Assembly (NCBI GenBank): GCA_029168955.1
Contig: JAPDOI010000132.1
Coordinates: 744,001 to 808,000, forward strand
Direction: 5' to 3'
Origin: Aplectana chamaeleonis
Lineage: Eukaryota; Nematoda; Chromadorea; Rhabditida; Cosmocercidae
Length of the DNA: 64,000 nucleotides
Of this stretch, positions 31,642-42,806 are shown piece after piece. The notes beneath the pieces are model-generated. The model saw only the letters and a list, made by a program, of their open reading frames with translations, made no database searches and was not told the origin of the DNA. How positions within the stretch are numbered: the stretch's first letter is position 1; each line of letters begins with the position of its first letter. The position numbers and the translations under genes were made by a program.

Positions 31642-34509
31642 TCAGGAAACTGCACCGTTAAGAAGCTTGGATTTAGCAAAGCGTTTGAACCTTGGAAACT
31701 CCATTGTCTCGGAAATCGAACTCATAAGCGCATTGTACGTTGACGCGGCCCTGATGAAAAAAGCGTGTGCGGTAGTGTTAGTTTTTGGTCTACTTACCCT
31801 TATTTTAAATCGAAGTCCTCTCGTCCTTGATCGAAAGAGCTTGAAGAATTGTGAGAAATTAATTTTCACTTTGAAATTCAAAAGCTTGTGCACCATGCAC
31901 ACATCAAACAGCTTTCTTCTGGATTCAAGTGAAGGAAGTTTGAACCTACGATTCCTTGCCTTCGATTTGGGGATTCGATCGTACACTATCCCACCTCTCC
32001 TCATGTAAAGCTTCCGGGTGAAGTTATTCTGACATTTTTCCATACTATCGATATACTTTCTCCTGCATGGATTGAAAACTGTAGTTGCACACTCCGAAAT
32101 TGGTCTGACATAAACTTTGTAGGCCTTTAATAGAGTGGTGACATTGTTTGTAGAGAGGGCCTTGAATAAACGAAAGGTTTGGAGACGTGCCTTACTCTGA
32201 ATACTTGCAATATGCTTCGAAAAATCCAATTTGTGGTTGTATAAGAAACCAAGGTCTTTAACAGCGTCCACTGAGACAAGAGCCTGATTTCCCATGAAAT
32301 AGCTGATATCAACTTCCGAGCTACCCAAACGCATGTGGATGGTTTAGTGAGGTGCTAAAGGTAGCTGCCATTTACCTGACCACTGCTGCGCAGCTGAAAT
32401 CGCATCTTGGATTTTATTACAATCACTGAGTGAGCCAATTCGACGATAAAACTTCAAGTCGTCAGCATATTGCTTGCAGACTACACCAGCTTCGGAGAGA
32501 ACTGTTGGCATTTCAGCCACAAAAATGTTAAACAGAACCGGGGAAAATACCCCACCCTGGGGTACCCCACTTTTCGCATAACGAACGGAGGAAAGAGATG
32601 ATCTGACCTTCACCTGGAATGTCTTCTGATTCAAGTACGATTCAATCCAGCTAGCCACCAGTGGGTGAAATCCTAGTTTTTTGATTCTATACATCAATTT
32701 GCGATGACTGACCCTATCGAACGCTTTCGCAAAGTCCAAGTATATCACATCGCATGCACCCTTATCATCAAGAATATGTGACCATTGGTTGACGCACTCC
32801 AGTAAGTTTGTCTCCACAGACCTTCCACTTACAAAACCGTGCTGTGCAGGTGGTATTATACCGTTACCTTGTAAGTGCGAGACAATGTGAGTTTTCACTA
32901 TTTTTTCGAAAAGCCTACAAAACAGCGATGTGATACTCACTGGTCTATAATTTTCCGAATCATTATAAGGTTGCTTCTTCAAAATCGGAGTAACAAAAGA
33001 ATGACGCCAGAGCGACGGGACTTCACTAAACATCATGGATTGGTTATAAATGTATGCCAGTGGATCAGCAATCACACGTGCAAATTCTTTAATGAACGCA
33101 AAAGGTATTTGATCTGGGGTAACGGAAGAGGACCGACGCCACTTCAACAAAACTTGAAGTACCTCCTGCCCGTGAAACCATGGGAATGTGGCCATTGGTG
33201 AGTCCAAAACTGGATGAAAGTCGGGAAGATTACCATCATCTTCGACAAAAACGCTTTCAAACTGGTCAGCTAGCACTTCAGCCTTATCCGAGTCCGTGAC
33301 TGCAATTTTATCATTTTGCTTCAAACTTCCCATACCTTTTTCGCCCGAGTCCGAAAGTTTAAACTTCACATATTTGAAGAAGTTGTTTTGATCCCTCGAT
33401 TCAACTATCCTTTTTTCAATATTTTTGTTGTATTTCGTTAATTCCTTATGAAAAGTGGCAGAAAATTCTTTAAATCCATTCCAGTACCCACTTTGTTTTA
33501 CGTACTCATAAAGGCAATCACGATGTTCTAGCATTTTAACCAAGTGAGGAGGGAGAGTCCCAATCTCAGCTCGTACTAAAGTCCAGGGGATAAACAGGTC
33601 CAACGTGTGGTGCAATATATCTATAAACATTTCGTACTTGTCATTTACGGACGTGAGCGTCTCGAAAGAGTCTATCCAACGGATACTTGAAAGGTAAGTG
33701 CACACCTGGCTAAAATTACACTTGCCAAAGGACCGGCGATAAACTAACGAATTATTAGGCGATACACCATTGATGTGAAAAACTATACTATTATGATCAC
33801 TTGTGCCCACTGGCTCCTGGATTGAGACGTTGCTACATGAATCAGAACTACTGGCTATCAAAAGATCGAGAATAGCACTGTTTCTTGTCGGCTCATTGAT
33901 TAGTTGTACCATTTCATGATTTTGCAACATGTTCACGAATGATTCGCCAATGGTTGAGCTAGTTTTCAGAATTACCCAACAAATTTCCGGAAGGTTAAAA
34001 TCACCCACTACCACAGTGGGACTTTCATTGGTTATTAAATCGCTGATGACCTTGATAAGCTGATTTGAGTTCACTATGGAGCAAGAAGGTGTTCTGTAAA
34101 CAACCACAAATCGGAAAGAATCCCCATTACCGAAAATATCCAGAGCAAGTATCTCATACCCTTCACTAACAGACTCACAGAAAACCGTAGAATGTGAAAA
34201 AGAGTTCCTTGTAATCAAAATAACCCCTCCACCAGTAATTTTGGGCCTATCACATCGAATAACATCATATTCCTTAATCCAGTTGCTGAACAATGCAGAG
34301 GTACTATGACTTTGCTTGAGCCAAGATTCCGAGAAAGCGTAAATATCGTAACGAGAACCAAGTATACGGTCGCCATAACACGAGTTCTTGACCAGCGATC
34401 TTAGATTGGCGTAGAAACAAGTGACATAATCATGCCTCAGAGGAGTAACAGAAGTCATGATATGCACTGATGCCGGTGAATGAGCCGGTGAGAAATCATA
34501 AAGCGCCAA
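31642..34509 (-). CDS. LINE ORF2: endonuclease plus reverse transcriptase (one in-frame stop)
   Basis: Residues 1-250 form an APE-type endonuclease: YANLRSLVKN, AFSESWL, VVVYRTPS, VVGDFNLPEICW, GTSDHNSIVF. The RT follows with RHSFVTPILKK, NYRPVSITSL, AQHGFVSGRSVETNL, IYLDFAKAFDRVSH (first catalytic Asp), SGVPQGGVFSPVLFNIF and QYADDLKFY (catalytic Asp pair). A single TAA at about 32335-32337 interrupts the frame after LPLAPH. The same frame resumes with THMRLG-like sequence and runs to 31642 through the thumb and C-terminal basic region. All catalytic residues are present. The enzyme would nick target DNA and reverse transcribe its own RNA at the nick. Confidence 0.88.
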
Positions 34510-34529
34510 TGAAGACCGGTGATCCGCAC

Positions 34530-35348
34530 CTAGTTTAAAGGAATGGAGGATTGAGTATGGCCGCTGATAGGAGTCGCATTGTTATGCGGACTTGCGGACC
34601 CTCCGGCGTCCAAAAGAGGGACAGAGAGGTCTGCACGGCCGCTATTGCGGTTCCCATCCGTAACCACACGAGCTTCTCGTCTCCTTATTCTTTCCTCGAT
34701 GGTGAGCGACTCCCTTAAATAGAGTCCCTTACCCGGGAAAGAGCGGAGTCGAGAAACGTTTCTCAGAGCTAGTTTTTGATATTGAGAGCAAGGCAGAACA
34801 ATTTTTAGAAGTAGGTTTTTGCCTTTGAACGGGCCACCAAGTCTATAAACACTGACAGGATCACATACAACATGGAGGTGTTCTAAAACATGACGCACTG
34901 TGTTGTAATCGTAGTCAATGCGATAGCGAGTGGATGACCTAACTTGCTCAGGAACTCCAATTAAGACTAGAGATCTACGCCTTTCAGCGTCACTTTTGAA
35001 ACTGCTGTTCAATTCAATAGGCGATTCAATATTATTAATGACATTAGACGGGGGAAAATGGGTAGGAACAGCTGGCTGTATTTCAGAGGCAGGAGGAGGC
35101 ATAGATGAATTAGAACTATGATCTTTCAACATCTTGTTTTCTTCGGAAAGAAGTCGCACCTGCTCCTCTAGCTCTCTGTTTCGTCGCAGCAAATGGTCCA
35201 TCTGACACTTCTCTTGCCACAAATAGAGAAGGAAGGATCTCACATGATCTGGCAGCGCTCCATCATTCCGAATCCGCTCGATATAGATTGCCATGTCGTC
35301 GCTGTCAATCGATGAGTTTCGTCTAGCAGCGGCCCTTGTCTCAACCAT
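34530..35348 (-). CDS. LINE ORF1: coiled-coil, RRM-like RNA-binding protein
   Basis: The likely start is the ATG at 35348 (MVETRAAARRN); in-frame codons further upstream lie in the 5' UTR and flank. About 272 codons. A leucine-heptad stretch (LLRRNRELEEQVRLLSEEN) predicts a coiled coil, followed by a Pro/Ser linker. An RRM-like domain then begins RRRSLVLIGVPEQ and continues with VSVYRLGGPFKGKNLLLKI and a basic helix IEERIRRREAR. The layout parallels the chaperone-like ORF1 proteins of L1/CR1 LINEs, which trimerise and bind the element RNA. The homologous ORF1 at 56290 shares the same blocks. The frame is intact. Confidence 0.82.
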   Translation of the reverse strand: MVETRAAARRNSSIDSDDMAIYIERIRNDGALPDHVRSFLLYLWQEKCQMDHLLRRNRELEEQVRLLSEENKMLKDHSSNSSMPPPASEIQPAVPTHFPPSNVINNIESPIELNSSFKSDAERRRSLVLIGVPEQVRSSTRYRIDYDYNTVRHVLEHLHVVCDPVSVYRLGGPFKGKNLLLKIVLPCSQYQKLALRNVSRLRSFPGKGLYLRESLTIEERIRRREARVVTDGNRNSGRADLSVPLLDAGGSASPHNNATPISGHTQSSIPLN

Positions 35349-35488
35349 GATTGAAGTTGTTGAATAGGGACAGGTCCAATGAATTGCAGTAACCACAGAA
35401 AGTATATCCGAGCAAGCAAAGGAATGTAACCGGTGAAGATAAAGGGGAAGGGTTCTGTCGATTGAGAGAGGAAATAGTAATAGTAGGT

Positions 35489-36105
35489 GCACCGAGTTTG
35501 CGTCAACCTTCAACAGTGAATGCGAAGTCTCTTCACGATCCATGCCGATGTTACGCAATGTACAAGCGTGATCTGAAGCCATTTGATATTTAGATGGCCT
35601 GCAAGATTTCCAATAATTAATAAAAAAATGATTCACACTATCCCTTAGGCTCCTGATGTGAAGAACCTGCTGTCTTGTACATCCTGCCATTGTCATATTT
35701 TTTGCGCAGTTGTCTCAAGCTCCTTCCACAGTTAAGCTGCCGTACGCCGTCGGGGGATGCCATCTAACGTGGCAGCGCCAACTACGCTTGTGATTTTGCA
35801 GCTGGTTGGTTGATCGAATTCACAGCGCGAGTGAGGCAAAAGAGCAGTTAGGCTGGCACACGTGACGCGCGCCACGGAGAACCGCTGCATTTACGTCGCC
35901 GTTTTTCTAGGGGGTCCACGGTTAACGCGCCCCAACGACGACGTGTACGCAGCGGTTTAACCTCACCGCGGCCCCTTCCCCCCAAACTTCTCCTTAGCTC
36001 AACCCGCTTTATGAATTCGATCAAGATAACGCGACTGATGAAACCAACGGACAAGTTCTGCACTAATTGACGCCGCGATGCGAAGTTGCTCATTCAGGCT
36101 CGCAC
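35489..36105. other. Right half of the split hairpin repeat, then GC-rich sequence
   Basis: 35489-35509 is the right hairpin arm, followed by sequence similar to 3300-3355. At 35850-35960 there is a diverged, apparently one-ended copy of the inverted-repeat element seen at 53727-53899 (GGCTGGCACACGTGACGCG and CGCAGCGGTTT blocks). No gene was seen. Confidence 0.45.
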
Positions 36106-36199
36106 CGCGGTACTCAACGATGTCGCAGCCCTATCCCATGATGTGTCAAACTGCGTCGTCATATCATGGAATAGGGCCGCGATGTCGTTGAGTGCCGCG
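36106..36199. repeat. 94-bp hairpin
   Basis: CGCGGTACTCAACGATGTCG (36106 onward) and its inverse ending at 36199 pair over about 37-40 bp with a few mismatches. They enclose a loop of about 17 nt. The size is within the range of a pre-microRNA but the arms are unusually perfect and long; a small foldback element is equally possible. Confidence 0.5.
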
Positions 36200-37975
36200 A
36201 AGCGAGGCTGGTTTGAACTTCGTAATAAGTCAATTCAAAGCGAGTTATCGATAAGAATTAAGTGGAGGAGGGGGAGGGATAAGAGGCTTTCCGATGTGGG
36301 CGGGGCCTTGCAACGCATGTCGCGCGCACCTGCTCACGGAAACCTCGTGGCTAAGAGAAACGAGTAGTAGAAAAGAAACTGTCTGGGCGGCATCGAAGAC
36401 GAAATCGCTCAAGGGTAGCTAACGATTCCAGAATCATCTAAGAAAAACGCAGCACAATGTGAAAGAGGCGCGCCGAAGTGTAACTCAATCGCGAGAATTC
36501 GGGCGCCCCTCTCAGGCCCCTCTCATATCAGAGTGCTTCTTCAGGCGCACCCGGATCAAGTTTTGGGACCTCTTTTCTGTTCAGTCAAGAAATAGACTGA
36601 AAAAAATGCTTGCATGACCTTCAGTTTCATTCCTGGAGTGATAAACTCCAATAACCCGTAAGCATTCTGCCGGGATGTTTAAAGGCATCGTACGCGCAGA
36701 AAACCGTATAATATTTTTTCATGTTTTTGTGTAGCTTGGCCTCTCTAGTGAAAGAAAATGTCGAAGGGGCACATGAAAAACCTTCATTTGTAGAGAAAAG
36801 TCAGTAGGAACACATTGTAAATACGAATTTGAACATCGCGCCAAAATCCTTTTTGAAGTTTTTCTGCTTTTGGAGGCCTCGTCACTGTCATTTCCGGAGA
36901 TTTTCTGCATGTGGAGTTCGTGCCGTAACTATTTTTCATGTTGTCTTACGGTCGCACCAACATTCTAGGAAAAATTGCTAGATGACTGGTGAGAATTGGT
37001 GGCGGATCTTCATCTTTGACGCCTTCCAACCTCATTGCCCAACGTTTTTGACGCACCAAAGTTTACCAGTGTGGTCTACCGCGCTCAATCATGAAATTGA
37101 GCCTGAAAAATGAAAACTGATTTCCAGCGCGAACGAAGCCTTTAAGAAATTCTGGTGCTTGTGAGATACATACGTGACCAATGATATCCTGCTAGATGGC
37201 AGTCAACACGGGATAGCAATTAACACTTAAGAAAGAAATCTACAATTGCTCCAAGCGCTTTGGCAAGATGCCGACGGTTTATAGGAGAATACAATTCAAG
37301 AGGTTCAGGACCTTAATCGAACAAAGCTTTGATAAGTTCCTCCAACTAATGGCGATACCCAACATTGAAAACATATGCTCTAAAAAATCCACGATTTATT
37401 CATAATACGCTATATATTTACTGAGTAGGTATCCATCAAGTGCACCCGTTTCCCTAGAATCGACGGTCGTTGTAGCGCTTGTTGAGAAGGCTGACGGTCA
37501 CAACGGTCGCCATGATTTGCTAAAAAAGGATGTCATGAAAACTATAATACGGACGAGCTAACCCTAGCTGGAAGGCTATTTGGTCCGGATATGGTAGCCT
37601 TATCCATTTTAGTTGAGTGAAATTAGGTGTCTTGAGACACGGAAGCTCGATGCGCAGAGGAACCACTCGGAGGAGTGCTGCCACACGACAACATCAATGC
37701 TAGGTGGTCTATTGAATTTCACCGCTTTGACAGGCCAAATGTAAAACCAATATTATGGTCTGAACGCTCCTGGAGGACCGCGGAGTAGCTAGATTTATGA
37801 ATTATCTGGAACCAGAGCAAATTAATTACAGAATTATACTATATCTAGTAGGGTAACTAAAATCTCAAACATCCTCATTTCGAGATGAGTCAAGTATACT
37901 GTTTTTTTCTAAGTTCGGAGATGAGCAGTAGATAAAAAAGAAAACTCAGAAATACATAGATAATTTGTCTCTAAA
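36200..37975. other. Intergenic, nothing recognised
   Basis: About 1.8 kb of mixed, mostly AT-rich sequence. No domain-bearing frame, RNA gene or shared repeat was detected. Confidence 0.35.
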
Positions 37976-38300
37976 GCAGTGTTGACAATGATTTCCGCCC
38001 CCAGTCTTTCACGTAAAACTGCGTTGGCTTCCAAGAATGCGAAGAATAGGCGAGAAACGCAATGTAATGTCGTGTTTCAGTGACATTATTGTATGACATG
38101 GACTATTTGTACGATTAGATGGGGGTTGTCACCGGTGGGAAAATTGGGTCAATCGAAAATAGAAGAATATTTTATGCAAAGCAGCATTAGTTAGGGCCTC
38201 AAGGAAAGAACGGAGCAATAGAGAGTAGAGAATTGCAAAGGACGGGTCCACAAAAAATTTCGTTGTCACACCATACACATACTTAAGGATACTTAAGGAT

Positions 38301-40072
38301 CGGGGATGTGCGGCGAACGCTTTTGAGATTTCGGCAAACGGCAATCGGCAAACGACAAAAAACCTCATCCCCTAGATTGACCCAAAAATATACACTTGTG
38401 CCGCTCTACTTTTTTTCTTTTTTTTCACAAACTTATGTCAACATTCTAATAATTCCAGTGTAGGAGAATAGTTTTGATTCACTGTCAACATTCTAATAAT
38501 TCCAGTGTAGGAGAATAGTTTTGATTCAAGGCATCAGATGAACAGAAACAAGACATGTGGCCCTGTATGGAAATCGAAGAAATCGCCGCTGCGGCTCTGC
38601 GAGGAAGGCGCTTTGGTTCCTATAGGCACCAAAGCGGCACTAACGCGCAGTCCTAGCGGCAATGTCGTGACAGCCCCGCAGCCGCAATGTCATGACAAAA
38701 ATAGCACCGACTGCGAGTTCATATGAAATAATAATAAAACTGGACGGGCCTACGAACAAAATACACAACCGAGGTCCCCACGTCATCTGTCTAATAGGAC
38801 AGAGGGTAGCCCCGTTATTGCAATCTGGGAGATACGGGACGCATCTCAAACTTGGGCTGTTTTACTGGAAAAAAACTCGTTCCATCACACAGAAAAGTGC
38901 GTCGTAGTCGACGAGGGTTCGCTGATGCATCTTCTCGGAGCACGTGCGGTTCTAACACGGAATCGCCGCGGTACAGTTGCGGCAACGTCGCGGCGTTGCC
39001 GATCTTCAAGAGACTGGAACAGAATCTCCACGGCACAGTGATCATCACGGAGCAGCTGCGGTACTACCGTGGAACTATCGCGGCACAATTGAGGGTCGTG
39101 GTACCTTCCTGGTTTTGCCGCGGCAAGCTTTCTCAGAGTCCCTGCACACGTGTGTCACACGAATGCTTCCTGCTTCTTTTAGCTACACCAGAATCTGCCA
39201 AACCTCTGGAACAGAAACGAAATCGCTACCGCTAATTTCATTCCGCTCCACTGAAACTGAAAGGTCTATTTCGCCTACACTGGTCATAGAATCCTATCTC
39301 GTGCGGGCCGATTATAGGCTGAAAATCTGGTTTTCGCTATTTTTGGCGCCCATGTATGAAAGTTAGGATCTGGTTCATTTTAAGAAAGCTTCGGATTTCG
39401 ACTACCACAGTGAGAAGCAAAGGTTTTTTTCGGATTCTCCTCACCACCAGTTATATTTCACCGAAGCCCACCGCTCCACTGCTGGTGATAATTAAAATCG
39501 GCAGCTCACAAGAGGTTTTCCAGAGTTTACTAGAATTCTCGAGCAATGGGGCACTTTTAGTGGGCACTTGATTTTGACCACCACTAGAAACGAGGGGTCG
39601 CTTTCTCATCGAAGCATCCTTATGGCATGTTATATTTCTCCAAGACCCACCGCTACGCTGCCGGTTATAATCTCAATTGAGAGCCCACTAGATCTGCTCC
39701 AGAGCTTGTATCTGCAGAAAACTCGGAAACATAATTCATCGTGAGCGCTTCACTCACGCATCCACACATGCACGCTTGTTTAGCAGAATACATATAGTGA
39801 GATTCTTAAAAAATTTTCATCCCTTATCTTATTCAGAAATGGCCAGGCGGCGAAGTGGAAAACAGAAAAGTCAAAACCCCTGATAACGGTTAATCGAACA
39901 CTGGAAATGGCCCACCCCTAATGCCTACATTGTCGCGAGCATGGGTGACGTTTTCTTTCAATGTTTTGCCGAGTTTTTCCGGAAAAACAACAAAATTTCG
40001 GCAAACGACAAACGGTAAAAAAGTCCCAAAAATGGCTGGAAAACGACAAACGGCAATTGCCGCATATCCCTG
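38301..40072. mobile_element. hAT-like non-autonomous DNA transposon, copy 3, variant ends (1772 bp)
   Basis: The ends are CGGGGATGTGCGG and CCGCATATCCCTG, flanked by identical 8-mers TTAAGGAT (38293-38300, 40073-40080). Subterminal sequence is rich in GGCAAACGACAAACGG rather than the AAACAGAAAACAG of copies 1 and 2. The internal GC-rich blocks (38583-38700, 38925-39125) are nevertheless homologous to those copies. No transposase was seen. A 47-bp tandem duplication lies at 38436-38528. Confidence 0.85.
38436..38528. repeat. Perfect 47-bp tandem duplication
   Basis: Unit 1 (38436-38482) begins TGTCAACATTCTAATAATTC; unit 2 begins at 38483 and is identical through about 46 bases. It sits inside hAT-like copy 3, so it postdates or accompanied that insertion. 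Confidence 0.85.
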
Positions 40073-40195
40073 TTAAGGATCTCGTGTACTTCTGGTGCGT
40101 TTTTCTCAATTTCTACGTCATTTTAGTTCTACCCGGGGGCAACTTAATCAATATAGCGAATAATCTCAAAATTGAGGATTATCGTGAACACTGCC

Positions 40196-40968
40196 TTAAA
40201 TGACCCAAGTTCGCCGCTTCGAAGCACTTTATATTCCTGCGGTCATCGCCTATCTATGACATCAGTCCTGTATATTAGCAACACTTCGCACCTCCCCGTG
40301 TTGCCATTTCATTCACGCTTTAATATTTTAGGACTATTGTGCAAAAACCGCTCAAGTAAGCGGCGGTTCGTTCCTTCGGGGCTAGAAAACGGGATCGGTG
40401 GCGTTATTGGAGATGTCGCGAAACGGCACGCTTCTCACCGTTCCTCTCGTTTCCCTCCTGAAGGTGTAGTCTGCCTTAAAGCAAAGTCGGACCCGAATGT
40501 TATGTCGTCAAACTCTGGATTGGGGTAAGCCGCGCCGCTAGTGTGATGGCTTAATCATAGGTGTTTGGCGATTGTTTCTGCGATAACACAATGGACAACA
40601 ACTCCGCGTACTTAAAAATCGTTGCTAATGAAAATGGAGAAACATGCGCTCCGCTCTCAAGATAGCTGCTTCGTATGGTTAGGATACAAACCAAATTGCC
40701 TATCTCTGGATGGGGGCAGTCACAGCGTTGCGTGACGGGGAAAACTGCGAGCGGGAAAATGAAGGGACGATGGTTATTGATAAAATGATTTTGAGCCCGA
40801 TCGCTTCCTACTCGAGAGACACTGACAATACCTGCATGGAGCTAGCGCCAACGCAAACTACACCCTCAGGTGATAAAACAGACAGTGCAACTCATGCCAG
40901 ATGTAACTGCACTGTTTCTGTGCTTCCTCGGAATGAGTGAAAGCATTCTACGCATCTTCTCAACAATG
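40196..40968. other. Intergenic with a solo fragment of the Tc3-like terminal repeat
   Basis: The 35 bp at 40599-40633 (CAACTCCGCGTACTTAAAAA start) are identical to 41055-41089 inside the left terminal repeat of the Tc3-like element. This is a stray piece or an aborted event. No gene was seen. Confidence 0.5.
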
Positions 40969-42546
40969 CAGTGTGTATCATAATTACAGCAACACAATCA
41001 AAACTCTGACATCGATGCCCACGCAAACTTTCATCAACTGGCGCTGTCACCATTCAACTCCGCGTACTTAAAAATCGTTGCTAATGAAATTTTACAGAAA
41101 ACCATCTGGAAATAAGATCTATTTTGCGTCTAACTTTCAATATCCTTGTATCATAATTATAGCAACACTTTTGGTAATCAATCGCTATTCTTCTTATTCT
41201 GAAAAACTAACTTGTAACGACTTTTCAATAGCCTATCAATCCGCCCTGCTCAGAAATGATTTGTAGAACTCGGTTTGGCATGGAGTTCAACAGTCGGCTG
41301 AGCACTTTCACGTCCAAGTTGCTCCAGGCAACGATTACAGCTCGTTTAAGTGGTTCCACTGAGTCGCACGTCCTACCTCCACTATAGATATGGCAAAGCA
41401 GGACTCCTCGAACTCTTTGCATTGAGCTAACGTCAGGTGAACACGCCGGCCAAGACATAAAGGAGAGCCCATGGTGCTCAAACGAAGTCCCAGTTGAGCG
41501 ACTGGTGTGGATGGCGGCATCGTCTTACTGAGCTCATTTTGTTGAAACTGAGCAAGGAACGATAGTGGTCCTGTGCACAACACTTCCTAGTACTCCGCAG
41601 AATTCTTTCTAAAGGAATCGAAAGCTATCTGGAGCACACCTTTAGCAACGAAGCCACACCATACCGTGAGACTGCCTCCACAAAGATCCGCTGGCAAATT
41701 ACCGCGGCTCCTTGCGGAGATCTCGCCAGTAGTGTGCATACCCGTCATGTCCATCCAACTTGAACTTTCGTCTTCCGAGAAGACCACCTGAATACAATGT
41801 TTACCCAGATGAAGCCTGAGAACAAGTTCCGCTTATCTTAGACCAGTCAGTAGACATGTTCCTCTCAGCGCACTGAAGTCGTGCAGCCTTGGTCAGTGCT
41901 GTGAGGTGCGGTTTTGGACGCATACGAGAATGCTCTATAACTGGGTTGCGTTTGATCGCTCTCCATACGATCATTCTGGATACCGACGTAGAAAGTTCGG
42001 CTCGGACCTGATTGACCTACATGATCGAGTTGTACACAAGCCGTCCTACCCGACGTTCTTTATGAACAAACAGCTTTTTGGGCCTGCCATTGCCTTTATT
42101 TGACTAATGTGACTTGGGTTCATGCAGAAATCGGCAGGCAGCTCTGAAGTGACGATGGCGTTGCTCCGCTATCCTGATGTTCAGACTAGCCTTGTCCACG
42201 GCAAAAATCTGAGCATTTTCGACCTCAGAGAGAACGGATCCGTTCGGCATGATGGAAATATGTCGGTAATACACATCTCCATCCATATTGTATTCAAAAC
42301 AGAAAATTTTTTAAAGAATGAGCTAGGGAGCACTCCCAACAGAAAGTGTCGCGATAAATATAGTACAAAGACTTTAAATTTTTTTCATACAAAGTAGATC
42401 TTATTTCTTGATGGGTTTCTGTAAAATTTTCTGAACAAAGGTTTTAGGCACGCGGAGTTGAATGGTGACAGTGCCGGTTGATTAAAGTTTGCTTGAATAT
42501 TGATATCACAGCCTCGAGTGTGTCGCTATAGTGATGATAGGCACTG
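40969..42546 (-). mobile_element. Tc3-like DNA transposon relic with long terminal repeats
   Basis: The right end on the minus strand starts TA then CAGTGCCTATCATC; the left end reads CAGTGTGTATCATAA, preceded by TG instead of TA. Inverted similarity continues for roughly 130 bp through CAACTCCGCG and ATTTTACAGAAA blocks, long TIRs as in Tc3. The element encloses a broken transposase gene on the minus strand. Confidence 0.75.
41225..42286 (-). pseudogene. Tc3-like transposase (multiply broken)
   Basis: The N-terminal helix-turn-helix is visible (PNGSVLSEVENAQIF, then CRFLHEPKSH, then GRPKKL near 42080). The middle reads VVFSEDESSS with the first catalytic aspartate region, then GGSLTVWCGFVAKG. 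The C terminus reads MSWPACSPDVSSMQRVRGVL, then YSGGRTCDSVEPLKRAV and LLNSMPNRVLQIISEQGG, ending at 41225. These are the standard landmarks of a Tc3-group DDE transposase. Frame changes and stops occur near 42010, 41790, 41586 and 41450, and the QDN block is not clearly readable. It is dead. Confidence 0.8.
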
Positions 42547-42590
42547 TAGTCTGTCACCTCGAGCTTGCCTTGCATAAAAAAAATTTTAAA

Positions 42591-42806
42591 TCATAAAAGG
42601 ATTGCGTACAGGAAGAGTTCCTTGCGCGGGTGTCTGTTCCCCAGATTTCCATCATCATTGGCATAAAATACTGCATTTTGATCTGCTACGAAAAATGCCA
42701 GAAACCATCCAAATGTAGAAGCAGCAGCAGAGATATAGAAGGAACGACATAGTTCTGATGAAAAATACAGCTCCAAAGCTTCTTTGTGATAAGACACGGA
42801 TACGTC
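42591..42806 (-). CDS. GT11 gene A, terminal exon
   Basis: Encodes SYHKEALELYFSSELCRSFY, then ISAAASTFGWFLAFFVADQN and a short tail to a TGA at 42591-42593. The STFGW block is the conserved C-terminal GT11 motif. The frame is open back to a TTTCAG at 42834-42836, but that would leave an intron under 35 nt. The acceptor TTTTAAG just before 42806 gives a 56-nt intron in phase and is preferred. The Tc3-like element ends 44 bp beyond the stop. Confidence 0.75.
   Translation of the reverse strand, partial: DVSVSYHKEALELYFSSELCRSFYISAAASTFGWFLAFFVADQNAVFYANDDGNLGNRHPRKELFLYAILL

Larger units (their letters stand above)
31499..35483 (-). mobile_element. CR1-like LINE, nearly intact, with TSD
   Basis: A two-ORF element read right to left, ending in a tail of AATCAAATCAAAATC type at 31499. 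The 5-bp flanks TAGGT at 31494-31498 and 35484-35488 are the target duplication. Removing the element restores the hairpin repeat present empty at 3239-3299. ORF1 and ORF2 are separated by 20 nt. Only one premature stop was found in ORF2, so this is the best-preserved autonomous-type element in the window. Confidence 0.88.
37976..40195. mobile_element. GGCAGTG-family MITE, copy 3, split by a hAT-like element
   Basis: The left end (GCAGTGTTGACAATG) and right end (CGTGAACACTGCC) bracket the same body as the 481-bp copy at 11474-11954. The body is interrupted at 38301-40072 by a hAT-like element with its own perfect target duplication, which dates the MITE as the older insertion. Confidence 0.8.
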
